Assembly: GCA_030672555.1 (NCBI GenBank)
Contig: DAOVGD010000160.1
Span: 1-6,079 of the forward strand
Origin: Desulfobacterales bacterium
Lineage (GTDB): Bacteria > Desulfobacterota > Desulfobacteria > Desulfobacterales > C00003106
Length of the DNA: 6,079 bases
Direction: 5' to 3'
Of this stretch, positions 1 through 5,795 are shown one piece after another. The notes beneath the pieces are model-generated. The model had not been told where the DNA came from, made no database searches, and worked only from the letters and a program-made list of their open reading frames with translations. Every line of letters begins with the position of its first letter. The first letter of the stretch is position 1. The position numbers and the translations under genes were made by a program.

Positions 1-2
1 AA

Positions 3-431
3 GTCTTCAGAAAATACATCAAGGGAAAAGGGCTCCGCAACACGCCAGAGCGTGAGACTATTATCAGGGAAATTTTCTCTGTCCATGATCACTTTGATGT
101 GGATGAACTCTTTCTCCGTATGAAAGACCAAAAGAGTAAAATTTCAAAGGCGTCAATTTATCGCGCTATCCCGCTCTTAATCGAAAGCGGTTTGATAAAA
201 GAAGTCTTCTTTGAGAATGGGCATCTCCATTATGAGCCGATCTACGGACACAGCCATCACTGTCATTTGCGCTGCATACTTTGCGGTAAGGTTATTGAAT
301 TTGTAGAGAAAGAAATGAACAACATCATAGACCGAATTTCCAAAAAGCACCATTTTAACATCCTGGACCACCGGATGGACGTCACCGGTTATTGTTCTGA
401 ATGTAATCAGAAAGAAAGTGAGCTAAGGTGA
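3..431 (+). CDS. Fur-family metal-dependent transcriptional repressor (N-terminus cut by window edge)
   Basis: A metal-sensing DNA-binding repressor of the Fur superfamily, cytoplasmic and normally dimeric. The reading frame is open from base 3, giving 142 visible residues; Fur proteins are usually 140-150, so only a few N-terminal residues are missing. The order is a winged helix (visible residues about 5-75) with a canonical recognition helix (S48 K A S I Y R54, matching ATVYR of Fur), then the dimerisation and metal domain. Structural zinc cysteines are C91/C94 and C131/C134. The His cluster reads GHSHHCH (82-88), followed by LRC. By alignment with E. coli Fur, H30, E78, H86 and H88 match the main regulatory site. 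In the second site the Asp is replaced by C87 and the Glu by N106. It lies 159 bases upstream of a second Fur-type gene and the feo transporter, so control of iron uptake is the likely job. Zur- or PerR-like specificity cannot be excluded. Confidence 0.9.
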   Translation, partial: VFRKYIKGKGLRNTPERETIIREIFSVHDHFDVDELFLRMKDQKSKISKASIYRAIPLLIESGLIKEVFFENGHLHYEPIYGHSHHCHLRCILCGKVIEFVEKEMNNIIDRISKKHHFNILDHRMDVTGYCSECNQKESELR

Positions 432-495
432 AGGGATTTGGACATCTTTCATATAAGCTCAAAAATAGTTTACGCTTTTTAAAAAGAAGTATATT

Positions 496-561
496 TCACG
501 CAAAGGCGCAACGGCGCGGAATTTTAGTTAATTTTCTTTGCGACTTTGCGTCTTTGCGTGA
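496..561. repeat. Intergenic imperfect inverted repeat made of 8-base units
   Basis: The left arm (496-521) and right arm (534-561) are imperfect reverse complements separated by a short AT-rich loop. The right arm is three tandem octamers: CTTTGCGA (536-543), CTTTGCGT (544-551), CTTTGCGT (552-559). The left arm holds the complementary ACGCAAAG (498-505) followed by a degenerate copy. RNA from either strand could fold into a long hairpin. It resembles dispersed GCAAAG-type intergenic repeats that I recall from many environmental bacterial genomes. The right arm ends 17 bases before the ribosome binding site of the Fur-FeoA gene, so a hairpin could affect readthrough or translation; that role is inference. 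There is no U-tract typical of an intrinsic terminator. Confidence 0.8.
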
Positions 562-578
562 GATTCTTGGAAAACACT

Positions 579-584
579 AAGGAG
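579..584 (+). promoter_or_regulatory. Ribosome binding site AAGGAG that fixes the Fur-FeoA start
   Basis: AAGGAG lies six bases before the ATG at 591, an ideal Shine-Dalgarno spacing. It favours this ATG over a longer reading from TTG at 546, which lies inside the repeat arm and has no comparable site. Confidence 0.8.
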
Positions 585-590
585 CCTTTC

Positions 591-1520
591 ATGAATAAGA
601 TTCATCAACAAGAGTTGGAACAACTTCAAGCCCTGTTTAAGGAGGAAGGGATTGATCGTGCAGAGGATCGCATAAAGATCCTTGAGATATTCCTTGCTAC
701 CGAAGAACACATTACGGACACAGATCTTGTCAAGCTTCTTAGGAAAAAAGGATATAATTTCGAGCCGGGTTTTGTCAAAGATACCCTGGAACTCTTTACC
801 CGTTACGGCTTCGCGCAAGTAAACAAATTTGACGGGGAACAGCCAAGGTACGAACATCGTCATCTGGGGCACCATCATGACCATCTCATATGCATAAGAT
901 GCCAGAAAATAATCGAATTCGAAAACAACCAATTAGAGGCGCTGCAGCTCCAGATAGCGTCACAACACGGCTTCCACATGTTGCAACACAAGATGGAAAT
1001 ATACGGCCTCTGTTCAGATTGTATCAACACACGCGAGACATTGCTTTCACTTGCCTCGGCCAAGGAAGGAGAATATGTTCAAATAAAGGAGTTTACCGGA
1101 GGGAGCGGTATGCAAAACCGGCTCGCTACCCTTGGGCTTCGCTCCGGGGACGAGGTTGAGATACTTACCAACTCCGGTCACGGTCCGCTCGTCCTTGCGC
1201 TGAATTGTAGCCGGCTGGCGCTGGGCAGAGGTATTGCCCAAAAAATTATAGTCCTCCCTAACGGAAGACAAAAGGGTGAAAGACCGCAAGTAAGACTCAG
1301 CCAACTAAAAGAGGGACAGAAAGCAACAATAGTTCGTGTGACAGGTAGCGGCGCCTTTCGCAGGCGGCTTATGGAAATGGGTTTCTTAAAAGGAACGGAA
1401 ATTACAGTCGAAAAATACGCCCCCTTACAAGACCCCATGGAATTGATTATAAAGGGGTACCATGTCTCACTCCGTGTATGTGAGGCAGCCCAGGTATTCG
1501 TAAGTGTAGGGAGCAAATAA
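591..1520 (+). CDS. Fusion protein: Fur-like sensor domain followed by two FeoA domains
   Basis: This 309-residue protein joins a Fur-type regulator (about 1-150) to two SH3-like FeoA domains (about 152-223 and 234-306). The Fur part keeps all expected metal ligands by alignment with E. coli Fur (H40, E88, the HHHDH cluster 94-98, E116, H133) and both CxxC pairs (C101/C104, C141/C144). Its recognition helix is divergent: where Fur has ATVYR, this has G60 F V K D64. FeoA domain 1 shows RLATLGLRSGDEVEI (177-191) and domain 2 RLMEMGFLKGTEITV (259-273) with the family's APLxDP motif at 277-282. FeoA is the small cytosolic partner needed for FeoB-driven Fe(II) uptake. The stop codon overlaps the feoB start by one base, so the two are translationally coupled. 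No separate FeoA gene is present. The protein may sense Fe(II) and modulate FeoB directly; whether it binds DNA is uncertain. Confidence 0.93.
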   Translation: MNKIHQQELEQLQALFKEEGIDRAEDRIKILEIFLATEEHITDTDLVKLLRKKGYNFEPGFVKDTLELFTRYGFAQVNKFDGEQPRYEHRHLGHHHDHLICIRCQKIIEFENNQLEALQLQIASQHGFHMLQHKMEIYGLCSDCINTRETLLSLASAKEGEYVQIKEFTGGSGMQNRLATLGLRSGDEVEILTNSGHGPLVLALNCSRLALGRGIAQKIIVLPNGRQKGERPQVRLSQLKEGQKATIVRVTGSGAFRRRLMEMGFLKGTEITVEKYAPLQDPMELIIKGYHVSLRVCEAAQVFVSVGSK

Positions 1521-3652
1521 TGCCGAAGCAAACCTTTACAGTGGCCCTTGCAGGCAATCCAAACTCCGGCAAGACCACAATTTTTAACAATCTGACCGGA
1601 ACAAGACAGAAGGTGGGAAACTGGCCGGGTGTGACCGTAGAAAAAAAACAGGGACACGTAAAACAGAACGGATACGATATTACTCTTGTTGATCTGCCAG
1701 GCACTTACAGCCTTACCGCATACTCTATCGAGGAGATAGTGGCTCGCGATTTCATCCTGGATGAAAAGCCCGATGTGGTCGTAGTCATTATCGATGCCTC
1801 CAATTTAGAACGAAATCTTTACCTCGCCACACAGATCAGGGAACTCGACACAAAGGTCATCTTTGCCTTAAATATGGTCGATGTCGCCCAAGAGAACAAG
1901 ATAAAGATAGACAAAAAAAAGCTTTCCGAATTGTTAGACGTTCCGGTAGTCCCCATGGTCGGAACCCGCAACGAAGGAACCGATCTGCTTCTCAATACGA
2001 TTATCTCGGTTGCTGACCCAACACAAAGGATTACTCATCAATCTCGCCGGGTCAAATACGGACACGAAATAGAAAAAGCTATCTCAATGCTTGAGACCTT
2101 TATTAGGAAAAACAGCAAAGACAAGATCCCATACAACCCCCGTTGGACGGCGGTAAAGCTGTTGGAAGATGACAAAGTCGTCAAGGAACGGGTCTTGAAT
2201 GGGACCGGGGCTCATGGGACGGCAATACTCGATGAGGCATTTAAAGGCCGTCGAAGGATTTTTGACTTTTTTAATGATGAACCGGAAATCGTAATGACAG
2301 ACCAGCGGTACGGTTTTATCGCCGGAATCATTAGAGAGGTACAGAAAACCAGTTCGGAAAACAGGGTGGATATATCCCGTAACATCGATAAGATATTGAC
2401 TAATCGGATATTGGGGATCCCTATCTTTATCTGCCTCATGTGGGGTATGTTTCAAACCACATTTACCCTGGGCGCCTACCCCATGGAGTGGCTTGATTCC
2501 GGCGTGGGGTGGGTCGGGAGAACAGCATCTCGTCTCCTTCCCCCCGGTATCTTTCAGGATCTTGTAGTGGACGGAATCATCTCAGGTGTTGGAGGTGTTA
2601 TTGTATTCCTTCCGAACATCATGATCCTCTTTTTTTTCATCGCGCTTTTCGAAGACACCGGATATATGGCCCGGGCAGCGTTTTTAATGGACAAGGTGAT
2701 GCATCTCATAGGTCTTCACGGCAAATCCTTTATACCTATGCTAATGGGATTCGGTTGTAATGTGCCGGCGATCATGGCAACTCGCACCCTTGAAAGCAAA
2801 AATGACCGGATTCTTACCATACTGATCAACCCGTTAATGTCGTGTTCCGCCAGGCTTCCGGTTTATATACTCCTGGCTGGAACATTTTTTGCGGCAAATG
2901 CGGGCAACGTAATATTTTCCATGTATCTCTTAGGGATTATCCTTGCCATTGCAATAGGACGCTTGTTCAGGACGATCTTCTTTAAGGGAGAGGCTGCGCC
3001 GTTTGTAATGGAACTCCCTCCTTATCGCGTCCCAACGTTCAAGAATCTCATGCTTCACATGTGGGACCGCAGTAAAATCTTTCTCAGAAAGATGGGAGGG
3101 ATAATCCTGGTCGGTTCTGTCATTGTGTGGTTCTTGAGTTCCTTTCCACAAAATATTCAACATTCAACCCCTCAAAACCGACCTGCTGAATATAGCGCTG
3201 AAATGACAAGAGACGCGGCAACAATTGCTGAAGTTAAGGAGGCATGGGGCGTGGAGAGGATGGAGAATTCGTACATAGGTCGTTTGGGAAAATTTATTGC
3301 CCCGGTGTTTGCTCCTATAGGAATCGACTGGCGCGGAAGTGTTGCCATCCTTACGGGCCTAGTGGCGAAAGAACTCGTTATCAGTACCATGGGGGTGCTC
3401 TATGCGGCAGGAGATGAAGAAAATGAAAGCGAGGCACTGCAATCAGCCCTAAGAAAGTCGGGAATGACCTCTGCTGCCGCCCTCTCCTTTATGGTCTTTG
3501 TATTGATTTATATACCGTGCTTTGCAACAATTGCAACAATCCGACGCGAGACCAATTCCTGGAAATGGACATTCTTTAGTATAACCTACAGCACTATATT
3601 AGCCTGGATCGTCGCTTTTATTATCTATCAGGGGGGAAGGGTACTCTTGTAG
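1520..3652 (+). CDS. feoB: FeoB, ferrous iron transport GTPase/permease
   Basis: FeoB is the inner-membrane Fe(II) transporter with a cytosolic GTPase domain. The 710 residues are full length for the family. The GTPase carries G1 GNPNSGKTT (12-20), the G2 threonine T39 in PGVTVE, G3 DLPG (58-61), G4 NMVD (118-121) and a G5-like VGTRNEG (147-153). A helical linker region follows to about 290. The membrane part begins near 298 and includes the Gate motifs GFGCNVP (410-416, C413) and NPLMSCSARLPVY (437-449, C442), a second gate segment with LTGLVAKELVIS (611-622) and IPCFAT (665-670, C667). Hydrophobic stretches lie at about 298-318, 356-377, 448-480, 526-540, 606-628 and 652-705. Start: ATG at 1520 shares its A with the upstream TAA stop, with AGGGAG at 1508-1513 six bases before it. 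No FeoC follows. Expression is expected to be iron-repressed through the upstream Fur genes, though I saw no clear Fur box. Confidence 0.98.
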   Translation: MPKQTFTVALAGNPNSGKTTIFNNLTGTRQKVGNWPGVTVEKKQGHVKQNGYDITLVDLPGTYSLTAYSIEEIVARDFILDEKPDVVVVIIDASNLERNLYLATQIRELDTKVIFALNMVDVAQENKIKIDKKKLSELLDVPVVPMVGTRNEGTDLLLNTIISVADPTQRITHQSRRVKYGHEIEKAISMLETFIRKNSKDKIPYNPRWTAVKLLEDDKVVKERVLNGTGAHGTAILDEAFKGRRRIFDFFNDEPEIVMTDQRYGFIAGIIREVQKTSSENRVDISRNIDKILTNRILGIPIFICLMWGMFQTTFTLGAYPMEWLDSGVGWVGRTASRLLPPGIFQDLVVDGIISGVGGVIVFLPNIMILFFFIALFEDTGYMARAAFLMDKVMHLIGLHGKSFIPMLMGFGCNVPAIMATRTLESKNDRILTILINPLMSCSARLPVYILLAGTFFAANAGNVIFSMYLLGIILAIAIGRLFRTIFFKGEAAPFVMELPPYRVPTFKNLMLHMWDRSKIFLRKMGGIILVGSVIVWFLSSFPQNIQHSTPQNRPAEYSAEMTRDAATIAEVKEAWGVERMENSYIGRLGKFIAPVFAPIGIDWRGSVAILTGLVAKELVISTMGVLYAAGDEENESEALQSALRKSGMTSAAALSFMVFVLIYIPCFATIATIRRETNSWKWTFFSITYSTILAWIVAFIIYQGGRVLL

Positions 3653-3686
3653 TATCCCGGGAAAAGATTCTGGAGGAAAGTAAATA

Positions 3687-3895
3687 CTTAATTTCGAAAT
3701 CCGAAATTAGAAGCACGAAATCCGAAACAAATACGAATGACATAAATTCAGAAACGGCGGGATGAGTTGGAAGATTGTGCTCTTCATTCACAAGAATTAC
3801 AATACTGCATAAGATTGAATAGTGTTTTGAAAATTTGATATTTGGGTTTCGGATTTGTTTCGGATTTCGTGTTTCGGATTTCGGATTTATTTAAG
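3687..3895. repeat. Long inverted-repeat element between feoB and moaA
   Basis: The left arm (about 3687-3750) and right arm (about 3829-3895) are imperfect reverse complements. They share a perfect 19-base core, CACGAAATCCGAAACAAAT, at 3714-3732, with its reverse complement at 3853-3871. Each arm repeats the short unit CGAAATC/GATTTCG, for example TTTCGGAT three times in the right arm at roughly 11-14 base intervals. The spacer of about 80 bases has no ORF of note. The element fills most of the 292-base gap, which otherwise holds no gene. It looks like a small non-coding dispersed repeat of a kind I recall from environmental bacteria. It could also form a large hairpin separating the iron and molybdenum-cofactor units; no U-tract supports intrinsic termination. 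Confidence 0.85.
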
Positions 3896-3944
3896 CCATG
3901 TGCCATATACAATAACAAAAATCTTTTTCTGAAAGTCTATAATA

Positions 3945-4931
3945 ATGGAAATGAACACTGATCCGTTTCATCGGAAGATCACATACCTTCGGATTTCCAT
4001 TACTGACCGATGCAATCTTAGATGTTTCTACTGCGTATCTGCGGACTCTCTGGCGCCTTTGACCCACAGGGATATCCTATCCTATGAAGAAATCCTCGTT
4101 ATCGTTTACGCCGCAGTGGAACTCGGAATCAAAAAGGTGAGAATTACAGGCGGTGAGCCGCTGATCAGGAGAAATGTCCTTCACTTTATCAGGCTGCTGT
4201 GCGCCATTCCGGGGCTAAAGGATGTAAGCATCACGACAAATGGAATATTGTTAAAGGATATGGCGGGGCTCCTTTTCGACGCGGGCATACGCCGTGTCAA
4301 TATCAGTTTGGACACGCTCAACCCTGTGAAATTCCAACGGATAACCCGCCGCGATCGTTTTCGTGATGTCTTGGCGGGCATATCCGCCGCAAAAGAGGCC
4401 GGCTTTTCCCCCATAAAACTGAACGTGGTGGCAATCAAGGGCATAAACGATGACGAAATACAACAGCTTGCCAGGCTCTCTGTCCATCAACCGTATACCG
4501 TCCGGTTTATCGAATTTATGCCGATCGGGAAAAAATCCTGCTGGCACCGTGAAAAGGTCATAACATCTGATGAGATTAAATCGCGACTCGAATCCATGGG
4601 TTCGCTTCAGCAGGTCCCGTCATCTGTAAACGACGGCCCGGCTAAGCGGTATCGCTTTGAAAACGCAAAAGGAGAAATCGGCATCATCAGCCCTATCAGC
4701 GACCACTTCTGCGCTACCTGCAACCGTCTCAGGCTCACGGCTGACGGCAAACTTAGGCCATGCCTCTTTTCAGATCATGAGATCGACATCAAGGCTCCGC
4801 TCAGAAACGGTTGCACACAGGACGAGATAAAGAAATTATTTAAAAAGGGAATAGCCGAAAAACCGAAGCAGCATCATGCGGGACACGGCAACAACACGTG
4901 CCTCCGTCCTATGTCAAAGATCGGGGGATAG
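3945..4931 (+). CDS. moaA: MoaA, GTP 3',8-cyclase (molybdenum cofactor biosynthesis, radical SAM)
   Basis: MoaA converts GTP to 3',8-cyclo-7,8-dihydro-GTP, the first committed step of molybdenum-cofactor synthesis; MoaC then makes cPMP. The 328 residues are normal length. The N-terminal radical-SAM cluster motif is C23-x3-C27-x2-C30 within TDRCNLRCFYC, with the SAM-binding GGEP at 69-72. The C-terminal second [4Fe-4S] cluster motif is C256-x2-C259-x13-C273 (CATCNRLRLTADGKLRPC). The protein ends RPMSKIGG, the Gly-Gly tail that is catalytically important in MoaA. All cluster cysteines are present, so it is probably functional. The start is ATG 3945 or ATG 3951, two codons apart; both fit the family N-terminus (TDPFHRKITYLRIS). 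The upstream ribosome binding site is weak (GAAAG at 3931-3935). mobA follows after a 52-base gap, probably in one transcript. moaC, moaD, moaE and moeA are not in the window. Confidence 0.97.
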   Translation: MEMNTDPFHRKITYLRISITDRCNLRCFYCVSADSLAPLTHRDILSYEEILVIVYAAVELGIKKVRITGGEPLIRRNVLHFIRLLCAIPGLKDVSITTNGILLKDMAGLLFDAGIRRVNISLDTLNPVKFQRITRRDRFRDVLAGISAAKEAGFSPIKLNVVAIKGINDDEIQQLARLSVHQPYTVRFIEFMPIGKKSCWHREKVITSDEIKSRLESMGSLQQVPSSVNDGPAKRYRFENAKGEIGIISPISDHFCATCNRLRLTADGKLRPCLFSDHEIDIKAPLRNGCTQDEIKKLFKKGIAEKPKQHHAGHGNNTCLRPMSKIGG

Positions 4932-4960
4932 GGAAGTCGGGGGTCAGGGGTCGGGGGTCG
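4921..4960 (+). repeat. G-rich heptamer repeat with G-quadruplex potential
   Basis: TCGGGGG occurs at 4921-4927 (inside the last codons of moaA), then TCGGGGG (4937-4943), TCAGGGG (4944-4950) and TCGGGGG (4951-4957) run as a perfect-phase heptamer tandem ending in TCGG. G-runs at 4923-4927, 4931-4933, 4939-4943, 4947-4950 and 4953-4957 are spaced closely enough to form a quadruplex in the coding strand and in the mRNA between moaA and mobA. Whether it forms or matters is not shown by sequence alone. Confidence 0.7.
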
Positions 4961-4983
4961 GAGGATAGAGGATAAAAAAAAGC

Positions 4984-5598
4984 GTGGCTGGATATAAAAA
5001 AAACAGGCTTCCCTGCTCCGGCATAATCCTTGCCGGAGGTTTAAACACCCGGATGGGCGAAAACAAGGCGTTTCTTACGATTCGGGGAGAACGAATTCTT
5101 GATCGCCTATACGGAATATTTCAAGAACTTTTTGACGAAATAATCCTTGTAACCAATGAACCCTTGCAATATCTCGAGTGGGACCTTAAGATTGTAACTG
5201 ATCTTTATCCTGTAAGAAGCGCACTTGTCGGGATTCACGCGGGTCTCTTTTATGCCTCGCACCCCCATGCCTTTGTTGCGGCATGCGATATACCCTTTTT
5301 AAAAAAAGAATTAGTTGAAACCCTCCTGGGAGAATTGGAACCACGCTGGGATATAATCCTCCCTGTGACGAGCAATGGGAATCAACCACTATGTGCTGTC
5401 TATTCAAAAAGGTGTATTAAACAGATCGAAGCGCAGATAAAACAAGGGGATTTCAAGATAGCAGATTTCTTCCAGAAAGTTCGGGTTAAAAAGGTGCCGG
5501 AATCTTCACTAAGGTCGGCTGACCCCGAGCTGGTCTCATTTTTCAATATAAATACGCAAAAAGACCTTGCAGCAGCGAAACAAATCAATCTGAACTGA
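4984..5598 (+). CDS. mobA: MobA, molybdenum cofactor guanylyltransferase
   Basis: MobA transfers GMP from GTP to Mo-molybdopterin, giving the molybdopterin guanine dinucleotide cofactor used by DMSO-reductase-family enzymes such as formate dehydrogenases and nitrate reductases. The 204 residues match family length. The nucleotide-binding signature is LAGGLNTRMGENKA (16-29) with R23 and K28; a GIHAGL segment (83-88) and the metal-binding aspartate in AACDIPF (D102) follow. GNQPLCAVYSK is the usual central motif, and the C-terminus carries FFNINTQKDL, typical of MobA. The GTG at 4984 is the only sensible start, since the next Met is M24 inside the active-site loop. A Shine-Dalgarno-like AGAGGA (4967-4972) sits 11 bases upstream, a little far. 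It lies 52 bases after moaA and shares its pathway, so co-transcription is likely. Specificity for GTP rather than CTP (MocA) is inferred from overall similarity. Confidence 0.93.
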   Translation: MAGYKKNRLPCSGIILAGGLNTRMGENKAFLTIRGERILDRLYGIFQELFDEIILVTNEPLQYLEWDLKIVTDLYPVRSALVGIHAGLFYASHPHAFVAACDIPFLKKELVETLLGELEPRWDIILPVTSNGNQPLCAVYSKRCIKQIEAQIKQGDFKIADFFQKVRVKKVPESSLRSADPELVSFFNINTQKDLAAAKQINLN

Positions 5599-5615
5599 GG
5601 AGCTTCGCCCCAATT

Positions 5616-5719
5616 GGAATAGTGGAATGTTGGAATAATGGAAGTATTGGGTTTAAAAGGCATTTTCTTCTCATTCCTATATTTCACATCATTCCAATAT
5701 TCCACCATTCCATTATTCC
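5616..5719. repeat. Intergenic inverted repeat of GGAAT octamers after mobA
   Basis: The left arm (5616-5650) reads as octamers GGAATAGT, GGAATGTT, GGAATAAT, GGAAGTAT. The right arm (about 5685-5719) holds the complementary ATTCCAAT, ATTCCACC, ATTCCATT, ATTCCCTA. The arms pair imperfectly around a loop of about 35 bases. The repeat starts 18 bases after the mobA stop and ends just before the next promoter, so it sits where a terminator would be expected. It lacks a clean GC stem with U-tract, so a terminator role is only a possibility. No gene is seen in the 5599-5795 gap. Confidence 0.8.
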
Positions 5720-5729
5720 CTAATCGAGC

Positions 5730-5758
5730 TTGCAATAGGGCGAATAAATAGCTATAAT
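5730..5758 (+). promoter_or_regulatory. Predicted sigma-70-type promoter for the NTP-transferase gene
   Basis: A -35-like TTGCAA (5730-5735) is followed after exactly 17 bases by a perfect -10 TATAAT (5753-5758). Transcription would begin near 5765, giving a leader of about 30 bases before the ATG at 5796. The box lies immediately after the inverted repeat, supporting a new transcription unit. Confidence 0.6.
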
Positions 5759-5795
5759 TTTAATAGGTTGCAGAAATTCTGAGACATTTATTGTT

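Noticed and set aside
99..101. GTG at 99 as start of the first Fur gene
   Set aside because: The frame is open to base 3 and encodes the expected first Fur helix (KGLRNTPER), so the gene begins before the window.
496..561. CRISPR-like array
   Set aside because: The repeated units are 8 bases, contiguous and arranged as inverted arms, with no unique spacers or cas genes.
546..590. Longer start (TTG at 546) for the Fur-FeoA gene
   Set aside because: The extra 15 codons lie in the repeat arm, have no ribosome binding site, and add nothing resembling a Fur N-terminus; ATG 591 has AAGGAG at ideal spacing.
432..590. Fur box or clear promoter upstream of the Fur-FeoA gene
   Set aside because: I found no match to the GATAATGATAATCATTATC-type operator. 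Candidate boxes TTGGAC (438-443) and AAAAAT (461-466) are too weak to call.
528..932. Minus-strand 134-codon open frame
   Set aside because: It is antisense to the Fur-FeoA gene, matches no recognisable family, and its end overlaps the repeat; the plus-strand gene explains the region.
1178..1657. Minus-strand 159-codon open frame
   Set aside because: It runs antisense across the Fur-FeoA and feoB junction with low-complexity, unlike-protein composition; treated as a shadow.
3653..3690. FeoC gene or intrinsic terminator right after feoB
   Set aside because: No small ORF with FeoC features and no GC hairpin with U-tract is seen in this stretch.
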